Origin: Riptortus pedestris
Lineage: Eukaryota; Arthropoda; Insecta; Hemiptera; Alydidae
Direction: 5' to 3'
DNA: 64,000 bases
Assembly: GCA_019009955.1 (NCBI GenBank)
Contig: CM032228.1
Location: 103,111,001 to 103,175,000 of the forward strand
Shown here: positions 12,171-24,946 of the stretch, piece after piece
Layout of the letters: the number at the start of each line of letters is the position of its first letter
Position numbering within the stretch: position 1 is the first letter of the stretch
Notes under the pieces: model-generated
What the model saw: only the letters and a program-made list of their open reading frames with translations
Told to the model about the DNA's origin: nothing
The model's database searches: none
Position numbers and translations under genes: made by a program

Positions 12171-12796
12171 GGACACAGCTTCTTCTTTGAACTTTAATCT
12201 CATAGGAACATAACCTAACAATTTTAATTCCTTTCATAATCGCTATCACTAAAATGTTCTGAACAAATCCAAAAAGTATCAGAGTTAAATCGCGAATCTC
12301 CTCAATTCCAAGCTACTCTCCACTGCTTCTTAATGTCTGTTTTTTTTCGGGAAATGATAATGAGACATAGACTTGCCTCCAGGAGTTGTTAGAACATGAT
12401 GATTCAATCGGCATTTTCCAAAAAAATTACTTGTAACAATAGAAAATAAAATCATTTATAGAAAGACAACAAATCTAAAAACGTAATCAAAGCTGATTTG
12501 TCCTCTGCGCTACGCAAAAGTTACAAATAAGTTACGGTTTGCGCTTATTTAAAGTAAAACTCAAACTATTATAAGGCGTTTATTAAAGGTTGAAACATAT
12601 GAAAATACAAGTAGCTCACTTCATATTATCAATTAGAAAAAAAATTCTTACACAACAACTGTACAATAGAACAATACATTTTTTTACCTCAATTAGCCAT
12701 ATTAGGACAACGGAGAAGTTAATAAATATCACTTTTTTTAAACGTTCGATCAAACAAAAATTGCGACTGCGTTAATCGACAAGCATAAATATATAT
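12171..12796. other. unassigned stretch upstream of the P-like relic
   Basis: Could hold the decayed 5' part of the P-like element (minus-strand sense), but I could not recognise a THAP finger or a terminal repeat. The 61-codon frame at 12590-12775 has no motif. Confidence 0.4.
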
Positions 12797-12797
12797 G

Positions 12798-12837
<40 letters not shown>

Positions 12838-12915
12838 GATATATTATTTTTTTGAAAATTACGTCTTAAGTACAACCTCAAGAGCTCACTTCCTTAAGGG
12901 AAATCTTATAAATAG
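12797..12915 (+). mobile_element. family A 3' fragment with TA array
   Basis: A (TA)n run (about 12801-12835) is followed by the family 3' block TTGAAAATTACGTC.TAAGTACAACCTCAAGAGCT and CTTAAGGGAAATC. The 5' part is missing. Confidence 0.75.
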
Positions 12916-14065
12916 GTCTTATATCAGACCAATGTAAAACACGTAAATATAAACTCAGATCTCTTATAACGAAAATGCAAATGTAATGTTTGCGTTATTT
13001 CGGTTTCTACCTCCATTCACTCTTGCGATTTTCATTAAGGGTACTTCATAGTTTAACCTCGAGTTCCGCTTAAATTTCAGATATTGTTAAGATACAGATC
13101 TAACTACATAGAAGTTCAGATGAAAGATATAGTGATCCCAGCACATTGCTTAGTTAAGTGTGCCCAGCTAAACTAAAATAATAATCTCGTGGTTACTACT
13201 TGCGAAATAGTTTTACTTATTTTGTTTTGTAAAGTCTAATGACTGCATTAGTTATTCTGGCGAGCTTCCTTCATGTATATTTATCATTTGTGTCATCTTT
13301 TATTTGTGTATAGTCATATTAATGTGTTGCTGTCATCGTTTATCCTATATTTGTTTGACTATTTGTGCCAGAGGGATGAGACACGTAAATATTTCCCTTG
13401 GAGAGTAATAAACCTAGCTAGATTTGAACATTAGGTATACTTCACATTTATCAACAAATCACTGATTCGTCCTTCCGACAGAATATATTAGTAAAATTTC
13501 ATATAACGAAACTTTTCACTGTTCACATAAACATGACATTATTTATCAGGATTCCGTCAATGAATTTCAGCTATTGATCTTGCCTTCATGGCCCGTCTTA
13601 CACTAGAACAATGATTTCTGAACGACTCTTATAATATTATACTACCAATTTCGTCAAGACTACAATATGTCTGTTATAATGTGTGGTATTGAAAATCTTG
13701 TTGTTCAAATTATTCCCTGCCTCTCTTATTACATACTAACTCTAGAAACTCCAATATTATAGGAATTCTTGCCTTTCATTCCCCCCGCTTCTCTGGTAGC
13801 ATCATGAGCGTACTTATCGACCGTCTTATGCTCAGCTTAAATATCACCTACTACTTATGCCTGCCACTCTCTGCGTGTTTAGCACAAAATCAAATCTGAT
13901 AATTACACTCACATATTTCCATCAATGAAAATCTTTCTCGACTTGTCTATTGTAAATTTGATATCCTTAAAAGGAAATAAACTATTGAGATATACTAATA
14001 AGTGATTCTCGAAAATTTCTTCAAATGTCAGCTCAAATGTACAACCACACACATTCATATATACA

Positions 14066-14069
<4 letters not shown>
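12916..14069. other. unassigned stretch
   Basis: AT-rich sequence with no repeat family or coding motif that I recognise. Confidence 0.5.
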
Positions 14070-14128
<59 letters not shown>

Positions 14129-14129
14129 T
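14070..14129. repeat. (TA)n(CA)n compound microsatellite
   Basis: About 23 TA units followed by a short CA run. No family A flanks are present, so this array is independent of that family. The open frame across it (13909-14127) is an artefact of the repeat (YIYIY). Confidence 0.95.
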
Positions 14130-14237
14130 ATTATACTCTAGTGGCGAAAATTTGTATTCGATTGTTAACGTTTAATTTAAAGAGTTTCTGACAATAGAGA
14201 AGGTTAGAGAAGAAGAAAGAAAATACCTCTCAACATT

Positions 14238-14471
14238 TTTTTTTTGTTTATTATTATTTACGTCCACTTTATGCTACTATGGCTAATTGGGACGGGTTAT
14301 CTACAGGTAACCACTCTTTTATAGCCAGGGTGGGCTTAAGGAGTTTATTTAATGAGTTCGTCATTAAATACATTTCTACTGCCCAGGGCGGGAATCGAAC
14401 CCGCCACCCCAAGGTCTACCACGTGAGATTAAGACCACCGCCTTAACTTACAATGTCAGCCTGAGCACCCT
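14238..14471 (-). mobile_element. tRNA-derived SINE, full length, with target duplication
   Basis: On the minus strand it has the tRNA-like head (GGCGGGTTCGATTCCCGCCC form) and the shared body, ending in an ATAATAATAAAC tail. A 12-bp duplication CCTCTCAACATT flanks it exactly (14226-14237 and 14472-14483). Confidence 0.92.
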
Positions 14472-14649
14472 CCTCTCAACATTACTGTATTTGATGACAA
14501 CAGAATAAGCACTATCGAAATACCGTTTCTTCCATCAGCACATGTACATTCCAGTGTAGACCATATAAAAATTGTGAGTTCGATTATCGATCGACTTACC
14601 AATAGGAATTGATTTAGAGACTGATTAAATAGAATCCTTTCTCCCACCC

Positions 14650-14735
14650 TTACTATAAAAGGATGGTAACCTGTAGATAACCCGTCCCAATTAGCCTTGG
14701 TATCACAATGTACACCTTAATATATAATATAAAAA
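14650..14735 (+). mobile_element. SINE 3' fragment
   Basis: The body end AAAGGATGGTAACCTGTAGA then TAACCCGTCCCAATTAGCC matches the SINE family. The tail is diverged (TATCACAATGTACACCTTAA) and the head is missing. Confidence 0.75.
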
Positions 14736-14766
14736 CTGTCAACTAGAAAACTAAACTTTTTTATAT

Positions 14767-14997
14767 TATTATTATTATTATTTATTAACGTCCACTTTTT
14801 GCAACTCAGGCTAATCGGGACGGGTTATCTACAGGTTACCATCCTTTTCTAGCCAGGGTGGGATTTTAGGACGTTATTTAATGAATTTCGTCACTAAATA
14901 ATTTCCTTTGCCCAGGCAAGAATCGAACTCGCCACTCTAGGTTTACCATGTGAGATAAAGGTCAACGCTTTAACTCACATGGCTAACCTGAGCCCCC
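14767..14997 (-). mobile_element. tRNA-derived SINE, full length, with target duplication
   Basis: The minus-strand head is GGGGCTCAGGTTAGCCATGT and the tail is (TAA)n. A 13-bp duplication AACTTTTTTATAT lies at 14754-14766 and 14998-15010. It is among the best-preserved copies together with 16003-16223. Confidence 0.93.
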
Positions 14998-15010
14998 AAC
15001 TTTTTTATAT

Positions 15011-16002
15011 ACTTCACATTTATCCATTGTGATCCTTTATAGTAATCGTGACAACGAACCCTCTAGCTAGCCTAAATAATTATACTCGGGTAACGCATCC
15101 TAGAGGAATTTCCACCAAGTAGAATTTTATTTTGACTGATTACTCTATATAGTATACATTGTATGCGTGTGTGTGTGAGCGTGTGCGTGTTTACGTTGTT
15201 CTTCAATGCGATAACAGTACTACAGAATGCCCCATATCTGAATATTCATTGTCCATTATTCGAGATATTAGTAAAACCTGTTAAAGAGGAAGATGGATTT
15301 AGGAGGATATAAAATTACAAATTTATTCTATAAATACAAGATATGGAAGGCAGGTAAAAAACCATCTTAGTTTGCCAAATATAGTCAGTCTGTCCTATAA
15401 ATTACGTTTCATTTAGGAACATGTTGTTTAAGGGCTAAAATTGGATTAATAGAATCGATATATCTCTGAGCGTTATCGAAAGAGTCCTTATTTTCGCCTT
15501 CTTCTAGGTAGAATTGATGGACTGAGATTTTTTTTTATTCGTGATTCGAGAATACAATATTTAATTCTCGCCTCAAGCCGTTCATTCTTCTCAACCTAAA
15601 TAGCGTATTTCTTTTAGGAGAAATCTGCTAATAAAAAGTTCTGAAATGTTTCATGGAAATAGTCGGTAGACAGATAAGGTCGTAGGAAGTGAGGTTATTC
15701 TTCTATAGTATGAAATTTTGCCCTCCCTCCCAACCGCGCTATGGTTTCTAATTCATTAGAAATAATTCTTCCTTCCTAGTAAAGGAAAAAATGGTTAGTA
15801 GTTTTTCATTCAGTTACTACATATCGGATACCCGATAAACGGTGATACCGTTAAATACTGTCTCAAAATCATGTAGCTATCATATAAAGTGCACAAGATG
15901 TTCGCATCTGAATAGGAAAAGTGTTTATTTTTCTGCATTTCATTGTATAAATATATAGATAAAATGAAGGAAATCAAAGTTTCTTGCTTTATCAATTATT
16001 AT
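15011..16002. other. mostly unassigned, with a possible family A scrap
   Basis: The segment 15490-15640 contains TTCGCCTTCTTCTAGGTAGA then ATTGATGGA and, further on, AGGAGAAATCTGCTAA. These resemble the family A 3' block in order, but are too diverged for a firm call. A short GT-rich stretch lies near 15166-15190. No coding motif. Confidence 0.4.
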
Positions 16003-16223
16003 TAGCCATGTGAGTTAAAGCGTTGACCTTAATCTCACATGGTAAACCTAGAGTGGCGAGTTCGATTCTTGCCTGGGCAAAGGAAATTATTTAGTGACAA
16101 AATTCATTAAATAGCATCCTAAAATCCCACCCTGGCTAGAAAAGGGTGGTAACCTGTAGATAACCCGTCCCAATTAGCCTGAGTTGCAAAAAGTGGACGT
16201 TAATAAATAAATAATAATAAAAA
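16003..16223 (+). mobile_element. tRNA-derived SINE, slightly 5'-truncated
   Basis: Begins at AGCCATGTGAGTTAAAGCGT, missing the first dozen bases of the head, and ends GTGGACGTTAATAAATAAAT plus ATAATAATAAAAA. A short direct repeat TATCAATT (15990-15997 and 16224-16231) is a candidate target duplication, although about five bases (ATTATT) separate it from the head. Confidence 0.88.
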
Positions 16224-16271
16224 TATCAATTGCATTATATTCCTCAATATTTTAATGCCACGTAATAAAAT

Positions 16272-16437
16272 CAAATTATTTATTTACGTCTAATTTTTGC
16301 AACTACGGCTGATTGGGACAGGTTACTTGCAAGACATCCCCATTTCTAGTTAGGGTGGGACTAAGGACTTTATTTCATGAGTTCGTCACTAAATAAATTA
16401 CTATTGCCCAGGCGGGAATCGAACTAGTCACTCAATT
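16272..16437 (-). mobile_element. tRNA-derived SINE, 5'-truncated
   Basis: The minus-strand body and tail are present (TTTACGTCTAATTTTTGCAA at the tail side). The sequence stops in the B-box region at CGGGAATCGAACTAGTCACT, so the tRNA head is incomplete. Confidence 0.85.
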
Positions 16438-17114
16438 AGGCCACATAAAAGTGAATATTGAATAATATACCTATGTATAATGATAGTATGATGGAACCTT
16501 ATTTTTTTCTTTCACAATCAATAAATATTACGAATGTACAAAAAAAAAAAAAAAAAAAGGAAAGATCATTGAGCATTCAACCACAAAATATCTTATCTTG
16601 CCTAGAGTAATCGGAGTAAATTGTACCGCAATAAACCACAATCATTAAGTAATTGATATGAGTGTGATTGCCTTTCTAGACTATCTCAGCTCATGTCTGA
16701 TTTATCGTGTAGACATTGATGGACAATAGCCGAGACTAGGCTCCCTTTCAATTAAGGTCTTTATGTACACGCATATCACTACACTGATATAATAAACAAT
16801 TTATAGTAAATTATTTGTAATAGGTAGAACGATATACTTGTAAGTACAAGATCTATTTGCATAAACTTCGCATCTTATACGTATGTATACAATTTTACTT
16901 ATGTCACTAATATTCTAAATATGATATACAATTATTATTGTTTATTTCTATTGTAGTAAGTTCCCTTACCAAATCTGTTGCTAAGGAAGTATGGACGTAC
17001 AAAAAATATATTTAAAAGCATTCATTACACAACAAGATATTTTGGGTAAAAATTCTATTACCCTTTCAGTTTTTTATTATTATTATTTATTTATATATAC
17101 ACACCAATATATTC

Positions 17115-17146
<32 letters not shown>

Positions 17147-17384
17147 TTACGTTAGGTTTTGGTATATCTATAAACGGACCCTCCATCTTTAGTAACGCCA
17201 CACACTCATGATTTTTCAAGTAAGTATTATTTATTATTAACTAATATATTACTAATTAGAAAATTTAGCATTTATAACGAATTTGATTCATAAAAAAGAT
17301 AGTTCTAAATTTATGAAACGATAACGTTTTTAAAAATTTATTTGCTTCTGCTTACCTGTCAGCGAAAAATCCGAGCCTAACCAG
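16438..17384. other. unassigned stretch with (TA)n tract
   Basis: Poly-A run at about 16541-16558 and a TA array at about 17115-17147. No recognised transposon block or coding motif. Confidence 0.5.
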
Positions 17385-17948
17385 AAAAACCTAAGCAGAT
17401 TTCCTACGTACTGGTATAACACACTTGAGATCTCATCTCACTACATACTCCCTAATTATATGTAAAAGCAGATAAGGAGAAGTGGTGGCGGGGGGGGGGA
17501 GGTACTAATGTACGAATTACTCGCTTAATACTTGAGTAACGAAAAAATGCACAGAATCAAATAAACAATAGTATATATCAAATAAACATTTTCCAGGCAA
17601 GAGCGTAAAACCTTTAGTTACGACGTCATCAAACTACGAATTTCCAGGCACTCTCATAACAAAGATCTCTAGAAAAACATTTTTGGTATTTATGTTTAGA
17701 ATAAAATGGATCATGATTTAACAACTAACTGCTAATATAATATGTGTTGAGGAGTGTGGGTTTACTGATGGCTGAAAAACCAAAAATTTCTAATGTCTTG
17801 GTTAACATCCGATGTATAATATCGAAAGTATTTCGAAGTTTCAAAATTCCCCCTCCCCTGGTCTAATTTAAGCCGTTATCGAAAACGCTTATATATTGTT
17901 TGGTAACGATAAGACAAAAATTGCGACCACTAGAGCGGTAACATACAA

Positions 17949-17993
<45 letters not shown>
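17385..17993 (+). mobile_element. family A copy, long-form head, 3'-truncated
   Basis: Starts CCTAAGCAGATTTCCTACGT followed by the long-form block ACTGGTATAACACACTTGAG. It then jumps by an apparent internal deletion to GTATTTATGTTTAGAATAAA and reaches TTGCGACCACTAGAGCGGTA. It ends in a (TA)n(TG)n array (17949-17990). The terminal hairpin is absent. Confidence 0.8.
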
Positions 17994-18332
17994 TTCATGT
18001 GAGTGTGAGAGTTCTCGTTGTGCTGATCTCCTTCAATGCGATAAATATTATACAGAATTTTCTGATGAAACATTGCCTATCTATGACTCGAAATATTGAC
18101 ATTACATTAACAAACATCTAGTGTTAGTTCTCCAATCTTCCAAATCTATTGAAGAGAACAAGAAATGTGGGAGGATAAAGAATTACAGATTTCTATGATC
18201 AAATAAAAGATACAGCAAAACTACAAATTACTTAAAACCTATTCCCATTGGATACTTTTAAATTCATATATTTACGATTCTGTTTTTTGATAATCCTTTA
18301 ACCCCTCGAGACAGTTCTAAATGGTTGTAAAG

Positions 18333-18376
<44 letters not shown>

Positions 18377-19947
18377 CATTTAGGTTGAAAGTACGTTTAA
18401 AGTTGTGTGTAACATTGGTTTCATGAATTCCTGTCTTTGTTGTCGTTGTGCAAATGGTAATTACCGATGGAAGTGGACGTGGTTCGCTAGAACATGATTT
18501 GCGTATGAATGTATAGTAATTCGCATGGTACCATACGACGTTGGAACAATATATGCATTAAGAGAATAGTGTACTATACACAGGATAATTTGTTTAATAA
18601 AATGTTACATGAATACTTTTATATTCCAAGCCTGTATTTTCGTATTTATCTCTCAGCTACAAGGTGTAGTTCATAAAACAGTAAACGAAGTCCATTCTAA
18701 GGAGTTGAATTATGAAATTTTGTTGTATATGGAACGTTGTACAAGGACTTTCACCTCAACAGCCCTATAAAAGAACATCTCGGAGCATCAAAAATAAAAC
18801 CGAACAAACAATATCTGGATGAAAGTCCTGACAACATTACAAATTTTCCTATTTTAGATCCTAGCCCTAGGTGTAGGGTAGACCTTCCCCGCCCGCGGCC
18901 AACAGGACTCCAGCCCTCATTATGAGTGTTAGTGAGCCCTGACTCTTGGTGTTAGTTTAGTCTAATTTATGTTATTGTGCAGTGAATAACTGTCGGCCTT
19001 TATATGCTACATGCACTAGAGGAACGCTTAACCAGCTGTTCTGATTCAAATAGATGCCAATTCCCTTGAGAATGAGAGATACTACATTTTAAAAGAGTCA
19101 TGTACTACTAAACAAATTCAATTAAGGCTGAACGGAGTTATGTATTCATTTGTATGGATTCCCTCGTTAGTAAAGTTGACCACAACCATTCACCTTCTTA
19201 CAGATACATTTAGCTTGCTTTATGTACCAAGCCTTCTCATTTACAACAAGTCAATGAGGCTAAGATGTTAGACTAGATTAAAGTTGTCGTCTGCATATTC
19301 ATACTTGCTAAAACTTATCATTACTCAGATCTTGGAGGCTACAGGCTACGCAGGGATGGCTATCTAACAACTCTGACCCTCAGTGAAGATTTCTCCACTC
19401 ATGCCTTTAGACCAATAAAGGCAAACTGTGCCTCTGCCGTCTTTATTGATGATAAGAAGAGTAATAGAACCCTGTGCATGCTCTTGTGACCCTATAATTA
19501 TTCCTTGTTGGTTCCCGTGAATATATATATATAAACACACATACACACCAAGCACCTTATTGAACTTTTACATCTTGTTACTTGCTATGAGTCCACTCAA
19601 CTAGGTTCAACAGAAACAGACTTCCCAAGAGTTGTGATAACAAACATACTATCGTATTTTTATATCATATTCAATTATTTTTATATTATATTTCTCTCTT
19701 TACCTAGCACTCTAGGTAACCCAGACTTGAATTTTAAGCTGGATATGAGGTGTTTAGTGTTGTAATAGCCTTACAATGTGCATGCATGAGAAGGAATGTT
19801 ACAATATGGCACATTACTGTTAGTTGGCCAATTTCTAAGAAATCCCATTAGTACTCTTTCAATTGCCATATTTTTTGAGTCACTTCTAGTTTAATGGACA
19901 ATTTTGTTTGGCCAGACTGTAATTTTTGAACTGAATGCTGTTGAGCT

Positions 19948-19988
<41 letters not shown>

Positions 19989-20187
19989 AAGCTTTGCATC
20001 ATAATTGAAATCAAGCAAATAAATAGAAATAATACAGAGTAGATTAATTAACTATGGAATGATTGTTGGAGTCCTGGCAATTATGAATGAATAATGAGTT
20101 TGAAGATGGAAACATAATTAGTTTTGTAAGTAAATGAAGGTCATATGCATGCCACATTAATAAGTATTTAAAAATCTACCTCACCGA
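17994..20187. other. mostly unassigned, including one open frame and a poly-T run
   Basis: A TA array lies at 18334-18375 and an uninterrupted 35-base T run at 19951-19985. A 71-codon stop-to-stop frame on the plus strand (19277-19489) has higher GC than its surroundings but no motif I recognise. It contains YRLRRDGYLTTLTLSEDFST and VFIDDKKSNRTLCMLL. No transposon terminus was found. Confidence 0.4.
19951..19985. repeat. poly-T run, 35 bases
   Basis: Homopolymer directly preceded by GTTGAGCTAGG and followed by ATGAAGCTTTGC. It could be the poly-A end of a minus-strand retroposed sequence. I found no matching target duplication or polyadenylation signal nearby. Confidence 0.9.
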
Positions 20188-20650
20188 TCTATATTAATAA
20201 AACTCAAGGATTTTACTGATATTCTATTTAAATTCGGCGGGGATAAATTTGTTTCATGTATCAGATCAAGAACTCTGGCTGACTGTCTGTCCGTCCGTTT
20301 GTCACACAATCACTTCAAACGCCTCGGAGGACATCAAAGGACTTTTATACTTATACTTTTACCTGTTATAAGGATTAATGCGTTCTATTGTCACTCTACT
20401 TTTCGGTTTCTGTACATGTTAAATGTTAATAACGTTACGAGGTGAAAATAACGGAATGATTTCGTTCAGAGGTTAATCCATTCTGTTTATGCTCATGGGG
20501 GTTGTTTATGTTTAACCTGTCAACGACGAGTAACACAGCTTGTTTACAAATAACGGGTTAACATTTTTCAGCAATATTATAATTATTGGGAACACAGCAT
20601 CGAAACATCTGTTGTTCTTATGTTAATGTTTTTAAAACAATTTTATTTTT
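20188..20650 (+). mobile_element. Helitron-like 5' end (different family from 26.8 kb)
   Basis: TCTATATTAATAAAACTCAA at 20188 is the classic 5' TC-TATA start of insect-type Helitrons. It is followed by GGCTGACTGTCTGTCCGTCC. The 3' limit cannot be seen and 20650 is only a guess. No CTRR hairpin terminus was found downstream. Confidence 0.5.
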
Positions 20651-21987
20651 AACTATGCAGGACTGGCTGATTTGAATCTCATTTGAGAAAACTAAGCAGT
20701 GAAGAAACTACACCTACGCAGGCCCAAGCATAATGGTATGCGGAGTCGATTGGTAGAGAGATCGACTGTGGGATACATCGTAGCTAAATCCAGCAGAAGG
20801 TTTGCATACTAAAAACTCTGACTAATGTGAACAGTTGTGGTTTTCAGGTGGCTGTAGAGAATCAGGTATAATTAATCAGGTTCTAAAACGTGAGACGATA
20901 CGGGGAAGCTTAGAGCTGTCAAAGAATGTCAGGCAGAGCCACCTAGTCTGGGAGTCACTCCAACCTATTTCTAGACATCCACCGACACTCACACCCACTA
21001 TACCCACTTATATAAATAAATTAAGATTCAGCTCAGAAATAAATAATTTCACATTTAACGATCAATTTATACAATCAAGAATATTAAATATTTAGTTTCA
21101 AGAAATTAAAAAGTTTTATATTATTTCGTAAAATATCTGTACATTTCTGCATATTACAATGGACGAACTTCACGCATAAAAAATTAAATGGCACCTCACC
21201 CAATGAACGTTACATTTCTCAGTTCTTAAAAATAAAATAATATTGAAAGAGCAAAACATTGGATCCCCCGTTCTACTAACTTTCTTACCAGGACCAAACT
21301 CCCTTTTGAAATATTGACTAGATTTCTTTTAAAAATAAAAAAAAATAGGAGACGTATAACCCATGTTGGAAGTAATTAAACGATCTCAAAAGTTTAGAAC
21401 TATTTTGGTAGCCAAAAGAAGACGGAGATAAATTATATACCTCGCAGAACGTTGACTAGCAACACTGAAATCACTTGCAAATGCTGCCTATTTTAAATCC
21501 GATCCCAATTTTCGCCCTCTTCACCAATATCCATAGTTTGGATAGCTCTCCTAGGAGCCAAAACAACAAAATAATATCTACTCCGCCTAACATGACTGTG
21601 AAAAGAATCCGTAAAGAAGATTATCAAAGAAAAATAAAAAAATAACTTCATTAAAAGATTGGAAAGTAACAATTGTCACCTGTATTTGATTTTATTAACC
21701 ATATTCTCAGCATAAAAAAAAACTGCTTTTGAGGGAAAATATAATAGAATTTTAGTCCAAATCAAAAGGTAAAGAAAGAAGGACGGCTAAACGACTTTTC
21801 AACAACGCAGGTAAGTGAAAATAGAAGGAACACACCATCTTCATAAAGTATATAATAAATCAATGCTTTTGATTCAGAAATATACCGAAACTGAAGCACT
21901 GAACATGTAGAGATGGAAAGAGACTAAAGGTGCAAAGGCAGACTGATTATTCTATCATTCCTGGAATCTGTCTTATACTATCAAATA
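20651..21987. other. unassigned stretch
   Basis: No recognised repeat. The 86-codon frame at 20835-21095 has no family motif and decays into AT-rich codons. Confidence 0.45.
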
Positions 21988-22600
<613 letters not shown>

Positions 22601-23334
22601 GATTATAAGCATTGGGACATAAACAATAGAAGAAGTTCTAAAACGCTTTTTGGGGCCGTCTATTAAACCGTAAATATCTCCATACATATTCAATGGGTTG
22701 AAAAGTGTTGCAGACAATGACAAAACAATTTATGTTTTTAGGATGATTTAGACATAAATTGTTACGGCTATGCATTGTGCTTACTTTTGAAGCCAGTGGA
22801 TATTTATAAATTTCATTTCTTTTTAAATTTCCTTGTCATTTGTGATTTTTTTAATTCTCCAAACTCCCTCTCATCGTTAAAAAATGTTAGCTTTTTAACG
22901 AGCATAGACAAGCTCCTTAAAACTTTTCTATCTAAAGATAAAAGTTAATCTCTGTGATATTAAAAATTAATTAAAGAAGAAATACTGGCAAAACCAAATG
23001 GGCTGGACCAGAAAAAGGACTACCTTTAAACGACTTCATGCCAGAAATTTAAATTCGACTGACAAACCAAATATTTAAATCAAACATGAAACAGAGAAAT
23101 GTTCTGGCTGAACAAAGAGAGACACAATATTACCTAAAAGGATTTGGAATGCCACAAAATGACTTTTGCTCATGTCACTGCCCTAGACTGTGCAATGCTA
23201 TCAAAATTCTTAGCATGAAAGTACAACATTAGTCATTAGACGAATAAACTTTGATCTTTAAATATTTCAAAGAACTTCACAATTTTTCTCAGAACATTAC
23301 CTTCTCAGAGGTTAACATATGTGATTCATTTTAG
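22601..23334. other. unassigned stretch
   Basis: AT-rich sequence without a recognised repeat or coding motif. Confidence 0.5.
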
Positions 23335-24167
23335 CAGATTTCCTTTAAGGGAAATCAGCTATTGAGGTTGTACTCATGACGGAATTTTCGAAATTTTTCT
23401 TCAAATTTCCATCGATCCTACCTAGTAGATGACGAAAATGAGGTCCGTTCAAAACTGTATATATATATAAATATATATAGATCTACGAGTATCTATCTAT
23501 ATATTTGTCTGTTACCGCTCTAGCGGTCGCAATTTTTGTTTGATTGTTACGAAACTCGATATTTAACCGTTTTATGTAAAAAGACAGATCAAGTTCGTTA
23601 ATGGCCAGTGGGAGGGGGGTTTAGAGGGGGGATTTTTGAAAATTCGAAATATCTCTGTTATTATGCATCGGATCGAAACATTGTATAGAACCAATGTTAT
23701 TGCAAATTAAATTTACTATAAATATTGTTATATACATTTATTCTCTATCTTGAATATTAACCGAGATATTTGCATTTTTATGAAGTCTGTGAGACATGTG
23801 GTCGGGTATAGTTCAGATTAGGTCGGCCATTTTCGTAACTGCTCGGCTCAGGTGGAAGCTTCTTCTAACCAGTCGTTTCTAACCTTACCTTACCTTCGTT
23901 ACTTTGTGAGATTTATGCAAATACGTTCCCGCCCCCCTCCTTCTTTAGTTCTTGGACTACTAAAATTTGTGTTATTAAAATATAAATTATTCTTACAATT
24001 CAGAAGCCGTTTCAGTTGGGAATTTATTTTAAATAACTGAAAGATTTCTCATTACCGTTTGTATTTAATCATGGTGGTTTTGTGTTACCAGTATGCAGAT
24101 TTCTCTATTGTAAAACTTCACATGGGAAATCTGCTTAGTTTACGCAGCCCCTGCGTGACGGACTTTT
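23335..24167 (-). mobile_element. family A copy, near full length
   Basis: In plus-strand order it opens TAGCAGATTTCCTTTAAGGG (the 3' hairpin), with AGATGACGAAAATGAGGTCC next and a short TA tract at 23458-23482. GTTACCGCTCTAGCGGTCGC and ATCGGATCGAAACATTG follow. It closes CATGGGAAATCTGCTTAGTT then GCAGCCCCTGCGTGACGGAC. The variable part (23775-24120) differs from the 5921 copy and resembles those at 24421 and 36385, so at least two 5' subfamilies exist. Confidence 0.92.
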
Positions 24168-24420
24168 CTATTACTATATCGTTATTAACATTTACTATAA
24201 TAATTTGTTTAGCTATTTTTTAAGTTTTTCATTCTTCTGCTATTTCACTTATTTATTTTTATTTTGTCATTAATTAATTTATTCATTATTGTTATTATTA
24301 TATTATATTTAAATAGTTTGCTAACTATATTATATTTACCCCAATCCTTTCCTTTACCATTTGTGAGCAAAGCATGAAGGAATGAAATGCAGCAAAGGAG
24401 TAAATAAAGGAACAAGTTAG

Positions 24421-24946
24421 GGAAATTCGTACTGATGACGCGATTTTCGAAACATTACTTCAATGTCCATCGATCCTACCCTGCAAATGACGAAAATGGG
24501 TTCCGTTCAAAATAATATATATGTATATGTCTGTTAACACTCCAGTGAGAGGGTGGGGTATAGGCTGGATTTTCGAAAACTTGAAACATCTCCGTGGCCA
24601 TACGTCGGATCGAAAAATTGAAAAAAACTGATCATATTGAAAATTAAATGTACTCGAATTATTGTTATATAGTTTTATCTAACTAAGGTAGCCGAAATAT
24701 TTGCATTTTTCAGTTTTCAACAGACCCCCTCTTCTACTCAAGTAACATAAACAATGCTATGTTATACAATTCAGACGCTTTCCGTAGGGAGGTTATTAAA
24801 ATTGTCTGAAAGATTTCTTATTACCGTTAGTATTCATTCACTTAATATTCACGGTGGCGTTGTTTTTCCAGTATGTAGATTTATCTATTCTTAAACTTCA
24901 TGTTGGATATCTGCTTAGTTTACGCAGCCCCTGCGTGACGGACTTT
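24421..24946 (-). mobile_element. family A copy, hairpin end lost
   Basis: Starts within the 3' block at GTACTGATGACGCGATTTTC. The array is only a few TA units. A deletion removes the CTCTAGCGGTCGC block. It ends GTTGGATATCTGCTTAGTTT followed by ACGCAGCCCCTGCGTGACGG. It lies 250 bp from the previous copy in the same orientation. Confidence 0.88.

Noticed and set aside
13909..14127. Open frames rich in Tyr-Ile or Cys-Val (also 8755-9000, 17896-18099, 22343-22723, 42173-42391, 58322-58513, 60047-60286)
   Set aside because: They are translations of (TA)n, (CA)n or (GT)n tracts; the non-repeat parts have no coding features.
14238..16437. tRNA gene candidates (GGTTCGATTCC-like B boxes)
   Set aside because: Every such box belongs to a SINE head with a non-tRNA body and tail; none has a complete cloverleaf on its own.
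19951..19985. Poly-T run as a retroposed insertion
   Set aside because: No polyadenylation signal at the right distance and no target duplication could be found, unlike 52222-52437.
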